A stretch of 64,000 nucleotides of DNA from positions 1-64,000 of the forward strand of contig NZ_JAKCNS010000006.1 of assembly GCF_021440345.1 (NCBI RefSeq), in the 5' to 3' direction. This document shows positions 12,294-23,962 of this stretch, in pieces (positions within the stretch are counted from its first letter, which is position 1; each line of letters begins with the position of its first letter). Made by a program: the position numbers and the translations under genes. The notes below the pieces were generated by a model. The model saw only the letters and a program-made list of their open reading frames with translations. It was not told where the DNA came from and made no database searches. The DNA is from Kluyvera intermedia. Its GTDB lineage: Bacteria; Pseudomonadota; Gammaproteobacteria; Enterobacterales; Enterobacteriaceae.

Positions 12294-13328
12294 TCAGGCA
12301 ATCAGTTGTTCACTGCGTGCGCGCAGTACGTCACGGTAATAGCGTTCAGCCACGTCGGGATGCGAACGCAGGCGGCCTTTCAGGTAGTTCCAGCCAACGT
12401 CCCGCAGCAGCGGATTTTGTGGGTCGCTTTGCGGCCCGTTGGCTTCCCGTGCCAGGGATTCCGGCAGCGAGTACACCGGCACCACGGCATCAAGCTGCGC
12501 GCCAAGGAAGAAGGCAATGGAGAGCCGCTGTTGGTTGGCCGGTGGCGAAACCACGCGGTGAACGGTCGCCCGCAGATAGCCGTTGGTCGCCAGTTCCAGC
12601 AGTTCGCCAATATTGACCACAAAGCTGCCCGGCAGCGGTTTGGCGTCAATCCACTGGCCATCGCTGACCTCCACCTGCAATCCTTTTTGTTCGTCTTGCA
12701 GCAGGAAGCTCAGAAAACCGGAATCTTTATGCGCGCCCACCCCCTGGGTGCTGCTTTGCGTCTCTTGCTGCCCCGGATAGCGGATCAGCTTGATATGTTC
12801 ATTGGGTTTTTCGCCGTACAGCGTGTCAAAGGCCTCTGGTGCGAGCTGTAACGCCTCGGCGAAGGCGCGCAGTAGCGTCATCGCCATTTCAGTCATCGCG
12901 CGCTGCCACTGCAGCAACACTGGACGCAGCGTGGGCAATGATTCCGGCCACAGATTAGGCCCCTGTAATTGAAGCCAGCGCGGGTCGTGTTCGCGTAAAG
13001 AAACGGCCTGGCGTTCAGCGCCGATATCAAACTGTTCCCGCCAATCCGGCTGGCCGCGCGTCAATTCTGCCGCGCTGCGGTTGTAGCCGCGAAAATGTGG
13101 GGAGTGAATCATCGCCACCTGCTGTTTTTGTTCGTCGGACAGGGCGAAAAAACGGCGAGATTCGGATTGCAGCGACTGCTGCAGGGCATCGTTGATACCG
13201 TGATCGGTCAGATAGAAGAAGCCAACATCGCGAGCCGCGTGACGAAGCTGCGCTAAAAACGCGTCACGCTCAGACGGTTGGTGGTACTGCGCAAGGCTCA
13301 GAATAGGCAGAGTGGTAAGGCTCATCAT
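12294..13328 (-). CDS. Isopenicillin N synthase-like Fe(II)/2-oxoglutarate oxygenase
   Basis: A 344-residue member of the 2OG-Fe(II) dioxygenase superfamily. N-terminal DIOX_N part (DVGFFYLTDHGI) and C-terminal double-stranded beta-helix. Metal ligands are H200 and D202 (GAHKD) and H257 (TVHRV); the co-substrate arginine is R268 in RLSIAFF. The start has GGAG just upstream; a second ATG one codon on (13325) is better spaced. First gene of the operon with the MetQ/N/I-like transporter, 25 bases ahead of the binding-protein start. The layout suggests oxidation of an imported (perhaps sulfur or amino-acid) compound; substrate unknown. Confidence 0.85.
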   Translation of the reverse strand: MMSLTTLPILSLAQYHQPSERDAFLAQLRHAARDVGFFYLTDHGINDALQQSLQSESRRFFALSDEQKQQVAMIHSPHFRGYNRSAAELTRGQPDWREQFDIGAERQAVSLREHDPRWLQLQGPNLWPESLPTLRPVLLQWQRAMTEMAMTLLRAFAEALQLAPEAFDTLYGEKPNEHIKLIRYPGQQETQSSTQGVGAHKDSGFLSFLLQDEQKGLQVEVSDGQWIDAKPLPGSFVVNIGELLELATNGYLRATVHRVVSPPANQQRLSIAFFLGAQLDAVVPVYSLPESLAREANGPQSDPQNPLLRDVGWNYLKGRLRSHPDVAERYYRDVLRARSEQLIA

Positions 13329-13571
13329 GTTCTCCGTTTTGCAGATTTATGCTTGGTAATTCAGGCGGTGCGAATGCGGGATGACAACAACAGCGCTGCA
13401 TGGGATATCTCCATTGGGTTGATAAACACAGCCTGCCTGATTGCAAAAATCGGCTCCAATAACGTTAATTTCTAATTTATGTTCGTGAGGGGGTCTGAGC
13501 TTTTGCGAAAAATGGCAATAGAGAAACCCTGCAAAACGAAGGGTTGTAATGTGGCATTCGACGGCGTATCG

Positions 13572-13594
13572 TAATTGTTATGTTATAACATATT
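13572..13594. promoter_or_regulatory. Zur box in front of rpmE2-rpmJ2
   Basis: The core TGTTATGTTATAACA (13576-13590) differs at one position from the enterobacterial Zur core TGTTATANTATAACA and ends 17 bases before the rpmE2 start. Zur bound to zinc should repress, so the genes are expected on only when zinc is short. Confidence 0.85.
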
Positions 13595-13607
13595 AATTGA
13601 GGGTCAA

Positions 13608-13871
13608 ATGAAAGCGAATATCCATCCCCATTACCGTCCTGTCGTGTTTCATGACACCAGTGCTAATGAGTATTTTACCGTGGGCTCAACGATCAAAACC
13701 GACCGGGAAATCGAGCTGGAAGGGGTGACATATCCGTATGTCACGATTGATGTGTCGTCCAAATCGCACCCGTATTACACCGGTAAACAGCGTACCGCGT
13801 CGACAGAAGGCAGCGTGGCGCGTTTCACCCAGCGTTTTGGTCGCTTTGTTGACGTAAAAAGAGGTTCATGA
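13608..13871 (+). CDS. rpmE2: Zinc-independent 50S ribosomal protein L31 type B (YkgM)
   Basis: An 87-residue protein starting at ATG 13608 after GAGGG; upstream in-frame TTG/ATG choices would overlap the Zur box. [20 protein letters not shown] and [19 protein letters not shown] are type-B L31 marks, and the CxxC zinc motif of ordinary RpmE is missing. It replaces the zinc-binding L31 when zinc is scarce, freeing the metal. It forms an operon with rpmJ2 (overlapping stop/start) behind a strong Zur box. Confidence 0.95.
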   Translation: MKANIHPHYRPVVFHDTSANEYFTVGSTIKTDREIELEGVTYPYVTIDVSSKSHPYYTGKQRTASTEGSVARFTQRFGRFVDVKRGS

Positions 13872-14011
13872 TGCAGGTATTAAACTCACTGCGCAGCGCA
13901 AAACAGCGTCATCCGGACTGCCAGATAGTCAAACGCAAGGGGCGTCTGTACGTTATCTGCAAATCTAACCCCCGCTTTAAGGCCGTGCAGGGGCGTAAGA
14001 AACGCCGCTAA
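13871..14011 (+). CDS. rpmJ2: Zinc-independent 50S ribosomal protein L36 type B (YkgO)
   Basis: A 46-residue basic protein ([18 protein letters not shown]... ending QGRKKRR), nearly identical to E. coli YkgO. It lacks the full zinc-binding C-x2-C set of ordinary L36. The ATG at 13871 overlaps the last base of the rpmE2 stop; another ATG one codon earlier (13868) is possible. Its TAA overlaps the stop of the convergent GNAT gene by four bases. Confidence 0.95.
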   Translation: MQVLNSLRSAKQRHPDCQIVKRKGRLYVICKSNPRFKAVQGRKKRR

Positions 14012-14718
14012 GCGCTGGCTTTACGTAATGTTTCCAGGGACTGGCGCTGCTTGCCGTCGGCGGTAAAGTTGTCGACGGCAAGCCATTTCTCAAATACCTG
14101 ATTAAGTGCAGGCCACTCGCTATCAATGATAGAAAACCAGTCGGTGTCGCGATTATGGCCTTTAATCACCAGCGCCTGGCGAAAACGACCTTCAAACTGA
14201 AAACCTAAGCGCAGCGCTGCCTTGCGTGACGGTTCGTTAAAGCTATTACACTTCCACTCGTAGCGACGATAGCCCAGCGTTTCAAAGGCATAGCGCATCA
14301 ACAGCCATTGGGCTTCCGTGGATGCCGGTGTGCGGCTCAACAGTGGGGAAAAGTGCACGTGGCCCACTTCCATTACGCCGTTATTCGGGTCAATACGCAT
14401 CAGCGCGAGGGAGCCAACCGGCAGCTGCGTGCGCGTATCAATCACCGCAAACTGGATGGGATCCTGCAATGTTTCGACGCTGGCAACCCACTGGCGATAC
14501 TCTTCCACTGAACTTTCCGGCTCGCGCAGCAACCACGTCCAGCCGCGGGTGTCTTCTGCCTGCTGGTGGGCGGCAAACAGCGCATCGGCATGCTTGAGGC
14601 TTAGCGGCTCCAGGCGGCAATAGCGGCCTTCCAGCGTCACGCGCTGCGGATGTGGGCGCGGCTGCCAATCTTGCAGGGCATCGCCAATTGACTGACCAAA
14701 TTGATTAAGCTGACTCAT
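14008..14718 (-). CDS. GNAT-family N-acetyltransferase (RimJ/RimL type)
   Basis: A 236-residue cytoplasmic acetyltransferase. The true start is ATG 14718 with AGGAGAGG before it; longer readings run through the divergent gene and are not real. The RimJ/RimL-type pattern is clear: [12 protein letters not shown] at the front, [11 protein letters not shown] and [12 protein letters not shown] in the core strands, [22 protein letters not shown] as the CoA-binding and late-helix part, then FEGRFRQ. Substrate unknown. It is divergent from a MocR regulator, with a 10-base inverted repeat in the spacer, so it is probably the target of that regulator. Confidence 0.85.
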   Translation of the reverse strand: MSQLNQFGQSIGDALQDWQPRPHPQRVTLEGRYCRLEPLSLKHADALFAAHQQAEDTRGWTWLLREPESSVEEYRQWVASVETLQDPIQFAVIDTRTQLPVGSLALMRIDPNNGVMEVGHVHFSPLLSRTPASTEAQWLLMRYAFETLGYRRYEWKCNSFNEPSRKAALRLGFQFEGRFRQALVIKGHNRDTDWFSIIDSEWPALNQVFEKWLAVDNFTADGKQRQSLETLRKASA

Positions 14719-14770
14719 AACCTCTCCTTGGGGAAATAAATAATACGCTGAGCGTAGATGCTTACTGGTT

Positions 14771-14804
14771 CCATAAAAAGTGCCATCAGAGTATCTTTTT
14801 ATGG
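14771..14804. promoter_or_regulatory. Inverted repeat in the GNAT-MocR spacer, candidate operator
   Basis: CCATAAAAAG (14771-14780) and CTTTTTATGG (14795-14804) form a perfect 10-base inverted repeat with centres 24 bp apart; flanking bases extend it to 12 of 14. The words GTGCCAT (14781) and GTGCCAC (14805) add a direct repeat with the same spacing. MocR regulators are known to bind paired direct/inverted repeats, so this is the likely site. Confidence 0.6.
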
Positions 14805-14821
14805 TGCCACAAGGAGACAAG

Positions 14822-16279
14822 ATGAATATTCCCGACGATCCCTTTTTCGCTATGCTCGCGCGTTCGCTACAGGCACGTGCCGGTGAAACGCTGCAACGTA
14901 GCCTGTACAGCACGCTGAAAGAGGCGATTATGCAGGGGCAACTGCAGGCGCAAAGTTGGCTCCCCGGCTCGCGGGTGATGGCGCAGCGGTTGTCTGTTTC
15001 ACGAAATACGGTAAATGCGGCGCTGGAACAACTGGCGATGGAAGGGTATTTGCGCCGGGATCGCCGTGGCTCCCGTGTGACCATGCTGCCGCAGCCGCAG
15101 GGGCGGGATTGCCCAGAGATGAGCACCGCCTCATTATCATCGCGCTTGCAGGCTCTGCCGCCGGTACTGCCACGTGATACGCCGCCGCTGCTGTTTGCTC
15201 CCGGCACGCCGGCCATCAACTATTTTCCTCTCCCGCTGTGGCGGAGGTTGCTTGACGGCGTTCTGCGCGAAGAGGGGAGTCGTTTATTGGGCTACGGGGA
15301 TTCGGCAGGGGAATGGCCGCTGCGAGTTGCCATCGCCCGCCATCTGGCACTTTCGCGCGGAATCGACTGCGATGCCCGGCAGATTGTTATTACCGAAGGG
15401 GCGCTGGAAGGGGTGAATCTGTGTACCCAACTGCTCAGCGAACCAAGGCAAACCGCCTGGGTGGAGGAGCCAGGCTATTTCGGTGCGAAAAGCGCATTTA
15501 TCTCCGCTGGGCTGCGGCTTGAGGGGGTATTGGTCGACGAGGAGGGGATGCAAATCGACCGAGATTTACCGACGCCTACGCTTATCTTTACCTCGCCGTC
15601 GCACCAGTACCCTACCGGTAGCGTGTTAAGCGCCGCGCGAAGGCTGGCTCTTCTGGAATATGCCCGTCAGCATAACGCCTGGATTGTCGAGGATGACTAC
15701 GACAGTGAGTTTCGCTTCAGCGGTGAGCCTATTCCGGCGATGCGCGGCATGGCGAGCAATGCGCCAGTCGTCTATCTGGGGACCTTCAGCAAGACGCTAT
15801 TTCCGTCGCTGCGCATTGGATTTATGGTGTTACCACCCGCGCTGGTCGAATCGGCACAGCCAGCAATCCGCGCGTTGCTGCGCGGCGGGCATCGTGCTGA
15901 ACAGTGCGCGTTGGCCCGTTTTATTGAAGAGGGGCACTACACTCGTCATCTTGCCGCCATGCGGCGTCTATATCGAAAACGACAGTCGCAGCTACATGAC
16001 GCTCTGGCGCAGGAGCTCACCATACCGCATCGCGTGATGGCGGGAGAAGGTGGACTGCACCTGACGGTGGTGATTGAGGGGATTGATGATGTGGCGCTGG
16101 TTCGTCAGGCGCACCACCATCAACTGGCACCCAGTGCGCTGAGCACATTTTATCTCAACCGCCAGCACGCCCGATCGGGGCTGGTGCTGGGGTATGGTAA
16201 TACGTCGGCGTCACAGTTTGCGACGGGCATCCGCACGCTGCAGCGTCTTATTGCGCAGCTTCAGAACGGGTCAGGCTGA
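14822..16279 (+). CDS. PdxR-like MocR-family transcription regulator
   Basis: A 485-residue protein read from ATG 14822 (AGGAGAC just upstream). N-terminal GntR winged helix (about 28-90, [20 protein letters not shown]) and C-terminal aminotransferase-like domain with [28 protein letters not shown] (D292/D294 region) and the PLP lysine K324 in [14 protein letters not shown]. PdxR members respond to PLP. It is divergent from the GNAT gene and its last 32 bases overlap the end of the convergent ylaC. A pyridoxal-synthesis target is not seen nearby; control of the GNAT gene is the simplest guess. Confidence 0.82.
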   Translation: MNIPDDPFFAMLARSLQARAGETLQRSLYSTLKEAIMQGQLQAQSWLPGSRVMAQRLSVSRNTVNAALEQLAMEGYLRRDRRGSRVTMLPQPQGRDCPEMSTASLSSRLQALPPVLPRDTPPLLFAPGTPAINYFPLPLWRRLLDGVLREEGSRLLGYGDSAGEWPLRVAIARHLALSRGIDCDARQIVITEGALEGVNLCTQLLSEPRQTAWVEEPGYFGAKSAFISAGLRLEGVLVDEEGMQIDRDLPTPTLIFTSPSHQYPTGSVLSAARRLALLEYARQHNAWIVEDDYDSEFRFSGEPIPAMRGMASNAPVVYLGTFSKTLFPSLRIGFMVLPPALVESAQPAIRALLRGGHRAEQCALARFIEEGHYTRHLAAMRRLYRKRQSQLHDALAQELTIPHRVMAGEGGLHLTVVIEGIDDVALVRQAHHHQLAPSALSTFYLNRQHARSGLVLGYGNTSASQFATGIRTLQRLIAQLQNGSG

Positions 16280-16718
16280 AAACGTCGTAGAACGACAGTT
16301 CACCTTTGGTGGAGACCATTTTTTGCAGCTGCGTTTTGGACTGACCGTCCACGCGGCTGGAGTTTAGAATACGCTCAATGAGCTGCGGTGGAACAAACCG
16401 GGTGTTGTACCATTCGCCGTTGTAGCAGACGCGGAAATCGAGCACGTCGATATCTTCATAGCGGTAGCGTGGGTAAACGTCGAAAAAGAAGAAGCCGTTA
16501 AGCAGAATAAACATCAGCCAAAGCAGCCAGACGGAATCTGCTAGCGTATCGGAACGCATCATCACTACCAGGGTCGCAAAGAAGGCGAGATACATGGCGA
16601 TGAACAGGCCGGGATGATTGCGGATAAAACTGATACTAAAGCGCGGGCGGTTGTCGCGCTTTTCAGTGGTATTCAATTCATCAATGGTTTGCGTGAGTAA
16701 TCGCTGGATCTCTGACAT
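16248..16718 (-). CDS. ylaC: Inner-membrane protein YlaC
   Basis: A 156-residue protein with two close membrane segments (about 33-52 and 58-75) and a soluble C-terminal part, matching E. coli YlaC in length and in the phrases [15 protein letters not shown] and [14 protein letters not shown]. No biochemical role is established for the family. It marks the return to the conserved K-12-like order (ylaC, maa, hha). Its 3' end overlaps the convergent MocR gene by 32 bases. Confidence 0.9.
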   Translation of the reverse strand: MSEIQRLLTQTIDELNTTEKRDNRPRFSISFIRNHPGLFIAMYLAFFATLVVMMRSDTLADSVWLLWLMFILLNGFFFFDVYPRYRYEDIDVLDFRVCYNGEWYNTRFVPPQLIERILNSSRVDGQSKTQLQKMVSTKGELSFYDVFSLTRSEAAQ

Positions 16719-16822
16719 CTTAAGCTCGGCAACGGAAGGCGGAATAGCCTATTCTATGTTGCATTAATCCACACGGAAAGTAACAGATCAGTTGCAAAAA
16801 AGCATAACAGTCCGTAACACGA

Positions 16823-17377
16823 TCAGCTCACCATTTTGATGATTTTCGCCGGATTACCGCCGACGACGGCATTGGCCGGGACATCTTTAACGACCACCGC
16901 ACCGGATGCAATCACCGCATTATCACCAATTGTCACGCCGGGATTAATAATCGCCCGCCCGCCAATCCATACGTTATTACCGATAGTGATGGGTTTACCA
17001 TATTCCACGCCGCTATTGCGCTCATCGGCATTGAGTGGATGCGTCGCGGTATAAATATGTACGCCCGGCGCCAGCATGCAGTTATCGCCGATATGAATCG
17101 GACAAACGTCCAGCATAACGCAATCGAAGTTGGCGTAGAAATTGGTGCCAAGGTAGATGTTATAACCGTAGTCGCAGCGAAATGTCGGCTCAATATAGGC
17201 GTCATCGCCTTTACCTAAGAGTTCGCTGAGCAGCTGCGCGCGTACGGCTTTTTCATCCGGAGCCGTGTGGTTATAGCGGTGGATGAGATGCCTGGCGCGT
17301 ACCCGGTCCATTTTTAGCGTATCGTCAGCCGGGCGATAGAGTTCGCCGGCAATCATTTTGCGTTTTTCTGTGCTCAT
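16823..17377 (-). CDS. maa: Maltose O-acetyltransferase Maa
   Basis: A 184-residue hexapeptide-repeat acetyltransferase (E. coli 183). N-terminal cap (MIAGELYRP) followed by left-handed beta-helix repeats such as [30 protein letters not shown] and [15 protein letters not shown]; the catalytic histidine is in ATHPLN (about 114). It transfers acetyl from acetyl-CoA to maltose and glucose in the cytoplasm. Single-gene unit between ylaC and hha. Confidence 0.93.
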   Translation of the reverse strand: MSTEKRKMIAGELYRPADDTLKMDRVRARHLIHRYNHTAPDEKAVRAQLLSELLGKGDDAYIEPTFRCDYGYNIYLGTNFYANFDCVMLDVCPIHIGDNCMLAPGVHIYTATHPLNADERNSGVEYGKPITIGNNVWIGGRAIINPGVTIGDNAVIASGAVVVKDVPANAVVGGNPAKIIKMVS

Positions 17378-17517
17378 GGGAGCCTCCGTATACAGGAAGC
17401 CACTACCATAAAAGGCTATTAACGTTTTGGGAACGTTCCCGAATTGTTGTTGTGATAATAATCACAGTTATAGGTCAAGCGGGAGAGATGAACCATACAC
17501 TCACAGCGGAATAAAGA

Positions 17518-17736
17518 CTAGCGAATGAACTTCCATACGGTTGGCGGGATTTTGTCGTATAGCTTATTCATGGTCAATTCAGCCAGACGATGATCGGCTG
17601 CTGAGTAAAATACCGCCAATTCATTATCGGAAAGTTCATATTTATTTTTTTCAATTACACGTTCTAATGTATCAATTGACTGACAGCGTCGTAGACGCAT
17701 CAAATAATCAGTTTTAGTTAATGGTTTATCAGACAT
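17518..17736 (-). CDS. hha: Hemolysin expression modulator Hha
   Basis: A 72-residue all-helical protein, almost identical to E. coli Hha ([19 protein letters not shown]..., ending VWKFIR), with C18 kept. It binds H-NS and modulates silencing of horizontally acquired and virulence genes. It follows tomB in one operon with a 25-base gap. Base composition here is clearly more AT-rich than the neighbours, as usual for this locus. Confidence 0.97.
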   Translation of the reverse strand: MSDKPLTKTDYLMRLRRCQSIDTLERVIEKNKYELSDNELAVFYSAADHRLAELTMNKLYDKIPPTVWKFIR

Positions 17737-17761
17737 AATTCACCCATTGATTGTAATAGTT

Positions 17762-18136
17762 TTAACAAGAAAGGCTAACCGGGTTAGCACGGCTCACGTT
17801 GACAAAACAGCGAAAGAGTTTGTTCCCTGACTTTCGCCATTTTTGAAGATCATCGCTATTAATGCCGTAGTTGCCGAACAGCATGAAAGTATCATCCAGA
17901 TATTCGTCAATCTGTGCAATCAGTTTATTATCTTCATCATACTTAATTTTATAATTAAGTGCGAACGTTGCGATATGTTCTATCAGCTCATTAAGCTGCA
18001 GGTTGACTGCCGAGGTCGGGTCATTTACCCAGCCATGGTTGCTCTCTTCCAGCGTGGCAAGACTGTCATGATACAGGGTTTCACAAAGAAACTTAAGCTG
18101 TGCGATATCATGTCTTTTTGGTGAGTATTCGTCCAT
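17762..18136 (-). CDS. tomB: Hha toxicity modulator TomB
   Basis: A 124-residue acidic protein, identical in length to E. coli TomB (YbaJ). ATG 18136 has GGGGG a few bases ahead; the longer reading from 18169 is not supported. MDEYSPKRHDIAQLKFLCE and YDEDNKLIAQIDEYLDDTF are family marks. It counters Hha and is described as its antitoxin partner affecting biofilm and conjugation. First gene of the tomB-hha operon. Confidence 0.95.
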   Translation of the reverse strand: MDEYSPKRHDIAQLKFLCETLYHDSLATLEESNHGWVNDPTSAVNLQLNELIEHIATFALNYKIKYDEDNKLIAQIDEYLDDTFMLFGNYGINSDDLQKWRKSGNKLFRCFVNVSRANPVSLSC

Positions 18137-18641
18137 AACGCATCCCCCTGATCGTAGTACAAATAGCAAATAACAAATACCGGTGCGGGATGGGTACTAC
18201 TGGTTAACCGGAAACATGCACATGTTCCCGATCTGCTGTAACTATAATCTACTCTGGAACAGATTTCACCGAGCTATTACGAAAAATTACAATTTAGCTA
18301 TGGGCGGTTAATTTTAACTTTCTTTGCAGATAGTGTAGTGCGTTAAAAGCTAACGTATTGTTTCCAAATAAAAAGAATCTATCGGAAATACCGAGGCATT
18401 ACCGCTTAGACAGCGGATGCCCTACAAAGGTCCAACACTATCGCATAAGAATATTCTTAATTTCTTAAAGGAATGACAAGTAGCCAAGCTTATTCAAAAT
18501 AAACTGAAGATAAATCTCAATTTCCGATTTTATCAGGTTCCGTTATTTTTAATATTAATCACCAAAACAATATCACACTTTTTTATGATTGATTAAAAAA
18601 TGCGCTTAATGTTTATCCATCGTTTAATCGGTTGACGGGAT
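18137..18641. other. AT-rich spacer between tomB and acrB
   Basis: About 500 bases with no convincing reading frame. It must hold the tomB-hha promoter reading to the left. A stem-loop at 18395-18421 (GGCAT..CCGCT with AGCGG ATGCC, small bulge) and a neighbouring short one (CGG AAATA CCG) have no T tract and no assigned function. AT-rich runs fit H-NS/Hha binding, which is inference. Confidence 0.5.
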
Positions 18642-18669
18642 AAAAAAAGGGCCGCTTGCGCGGCCCTTT
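18642..18669 (-). terminator. Intrinsic terminator of acrAB
   Basis: AAAGGGCCGC (18646-18655) pairs perfectly with GCGGCCCTTT (18660-18669) around TTGC; read on the minus strand the stem is followed by a run of seven T. It lies 15 bases after the acrB stop. Confidence 0.9.
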
Positions 18670-18683
18670 GGGATTAAAAATTT

Positions 18684-21833
<3,150 letters not shown>

Positions 21834-21852
21834 TTAACGGCTCCTGTTTAAG

Positions 21853-23049
21853 TTAAGACTTGGTTTGTTCTGACGGAGCTGCACCAGCTGCGGCCGGCTG
21901 TTTAGCGTCAGAAGTGACTTCCTGGGCTTTAACCTGCGCGCCCGGCTTCACTTTTTGCAGACCGGTGATAATCACGCGATCGCCATCTTTCAAACCATCA
22001 GTCACCAGCCACTTATCGCCAATGGCCTGTGTTGCAACGATCTGGCGGGTTTCGACTTTATCGCCTTCACCTACCACCAGCGCAGTCGCATCGCCACGTG
22101 GCGTACGAGTTACACCCTGTTGTGGCACCAGCAATGCGTTCGGGTTAGTCCCTTCTTCCAGACGTGCGCGGACAAACATCCCCGGCAGCAATGTGTGATC
22201 TGGGTTCGGGAAGACCGCGCGCAGCGTGATAGAACCGGTGGTCTGATCAACGGTGACGTCAGAGAATTCTAAGGTGCCGCTCTGCGGATATTTGATGCCG
22301 TCGTTGGTCACCAGATCCACTTTCGCTTTGCCGTTTTCCTGCTTCAGCTTGCCGTCCATCAGCTCTTGCTTCAGACGTAAAAAGTCGTTGCTGGATTGGG
22401 TCACGTCAACGTAGATAGGATCTAACTGCTGAACGGTTGCCAGTGCGGTAGCCTGGCCGTTTTGCACCAGCGCACCTTCGGTTACGTTGGATTTACCAAT
22501 GCGTCCGCTGATAGGCGAAGTCACTTTGGTATACGCCAGGTTAATGCGAGCGGTTTCAACGGCGGCTTTCGCGGCCAGCACGGCTGCGTTAGCCTGCTGG
22601 GCGTCGGCGACAGCGGTATCATAATCCTGACGGCTGATGTACTGGGTGCCGAGCAGTTTTGAATAGCGGTTAACGGTCAATTTCGCGATATTGGCGGCGG
22701 CCTGGGCTTTCGCTAAATCGCCTTTCGCGCTTTCATAAGACGCCTGATAGGTGGCTGGATCAATCTGATAGAGCGACTCGCCCGCGGTGATGTCGCCACC
22801 TTCGGTAAAGTTACGCTTCAGAATAATACCGCTGACCTGCGGACGAACTTCCGCTACGCGGAATGCGTTTGTGCGGCCGGGTAATTCCGTCGTGATTACA
22901 AGAGGTTCAGATTTGAGCGTCACTACGCCGACTTCTGGCGCGTGTTGGGCTCCTTGCTGAGCTGGTTTGTCGTCACATCCTGTTAGCGCTAAGCTGCCTG
23001 AGAGCATCAGAACGACCGCCAGAGGCGTTAACCCTCTGTTTTTGTTCAT
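21853..23049 (-). CDS. acrA: Multidrug efflux periplasmic adaptor AcrA
   Basis: A 398-residue lipoprotein (E. coli 397) read from ATG 23049, seven bases after GAGG. The lipobox LALTGC places the acylated cysteine at C25, as in E. coli. Then lipoyl halves, a long alpha-helical hairpin (about 100-170), beta-barrel and membrane-proximal domains (GALVQNGQATALATVQQLDPIYVDV). It links AcrB to TolC. Transcribed from the acrA-acrR spacer that carries the AcrR operator. Confidence 0.97.
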   Translation of the reverse strand: MNKNRGLTPLAVVLMLSGSLALTGCDDKPAQQGAQHAPEVGVVTLKSEPLVITTELPGRTNAFRVAEVRPQVSGIILKRNFTEGGDITAGESLYQIDPATYQASYESAKGDLAKAQAAANIAKLTVNRYSKLLGTQYISRQDYDTAVADAQQANAAVLAAKAAVETARINLAYTKVTSPISGRIGKSNVTEGALVQNGQATALATVQQLDPIYVDVTQSSNDFLRLKQELMDGKLKQENGKAKVDLVTNDGIKYPQSGTLEFSDVTVDQTTGSITLRAVFPNPDHTLLPGMFVRARLEEGTNPNALLVPQQGVTRTPRGDATALVVGEGDKVETRQIVATQAIGDKWLVTDGLKDGDRVIITGLQKVKPGAQVKAQEVTSDAKQPAAAGAAPSEQTKS

Positions 23050-23139
23050 ATGTAAACCTCGAGTGTCCGATTTCAAATTGATCAATGGAGCAAACGTCCA
23101 CAAACCCATTGTTGCGTTTGTATTATCGTCATACTATGG

Positions 23140-23163
23140 TACATACATTCATAAATGTATGTA
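23140..23163. promoter_or_regulatory. AcrR operator in the acrA-acrR spacer
   Basis: TACATACATT (23140-23149) and AATGTATGTA (23154-23163) form a 24-bp inverted repeat with 10-base arms, matching the known E. coli AcrR site apart from the four central bases. It lies between divergent acrA and acrR. Confidence 0.93.
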
Positions 23164-23191
23164 AATCTAACCTCTGTAAATTCACCGACCT

Positions 23192-23210
23192 ATGGCACGA
23201 AAAACCAAAG
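23192..23210. promoter_or_regulatory. Candidate marbox overlapping the acrR start
   Basis: The first 19 bases of acrR (ATGGCACGAAAAACCAAAG) fit the MarA/SoxS/Rob consensus AYnGCACnnWnnRYYAAAY at all but the last position. E. coli acrR begins with nearly the same bases. This would allow activation of acrAB from inside the acrR coding start; inference from sequence. Confidence 0.55.
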
Positions 23211-23836
23211 AACAAGCGCGAGAAACGCGTCAACACATCCTGGATGTTGCCCTACGGTTGTTCTCACAGCAGGGGGTATCATCCACTTCACTGGCCGAGA
23301 TTGCAAAAGCGGCCGGGGTGACGCGCGGTGCCATTTACTGGCACTTTAAGGATAAGTCGGATCTCTTTAACGAAATCTGGGCGTTATCAGAATCCAGCAT
23401 CAGCGATCTTGAAATTGAGTATCGGGTAAAATTCCCGGACGATCCACTCTCAGTTTTAAGGGAAATCCTTGTTTACATCCTGGAAGCAACCGTGGTTGAA
23501 GAACGCCGACGCTTGATGATGGAGATTATCTTTCACAAGTGTGAGTTTGTCGGTGAAATGGCGGTAGTGCAACAGGCACAGCATAATTTATGTATAGAAA
23601 GTTACGATAGAATTGAACAGGCGTTAAATGACTGTGTGATGGCAAAAGCATTACCGGCCAATTTATTAAGTCGTCGGGCGGCCATTCTGACTCGCAGCTA
23701 TATTTCCGGGCTGATGGAAAACTGGCTGTCGACGCCGACTCTGTTTGACCTGCGGGCTGAAGCGCGGGCCTATGTGGCGATTTTAATCGAAATGTACCAA
23801 TTTTGCCCAACGCTACGCGGGGAAATGGATACATAA
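23192..23836 (+). CDS. acrR: TetR-family repressor AcrR
   Basis: A 214-residue regulator (E. coli 215) with the TetR helix-turn-helix at residues about 10-56 ([27 protein letters not shown] begins the recognition part in outline) and a variable ligand-binding C-terminal domain. It represses acrAB through the 24-bp palindrome just upstream and is released by pump substrates. The frame is intact to the end, so no sign of the truncations that cause efflux overexpression. Confidence 0.96.
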   Translation: MARKTKEQARETRQHILDVALRLFSQQGVSSTSLAEIAKAAGVTRGAIYWHFKDKSDLFNEIWALSESSISDLEIEYRVKFPDDPLSVLREILVYILEATVVEERRRLMMEIIFHKCEFVGEMAVVQQAQHNLCIESYDRIEQALNDCVMAKALPANLLSRRAAILTRSYISGLMENWLSTPTLFDLRAEARAYVAILIEMYQFCPTLRGEMDT

Positions 23837-23962
23837 CGCCTGAGAAATTACCTGGAAGAATCCTGGGCTCTCTGGCTATTCGACCGTTGTCTTAAGTGCT
23901 ATTCTGCGCCGGTAATTCTCTCCGGCTCGCTACCGGCTTTAACCACTACTCGTGTTCACATT

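Noticed and set aside
12048..12851. A 267-codon + strand frame across the binding-protein and oxygenase genes
   Set aside because: It crosses the junction of two well-supported minus-strand genes and has no domain features.
14719..15219. Extension of the GNAT frame to 403 codons
   Set aside because: The added 167 codons run through the divergent MocR gene; the internal ATG 14718 has a strong ribosome site and matches the family N terminus.
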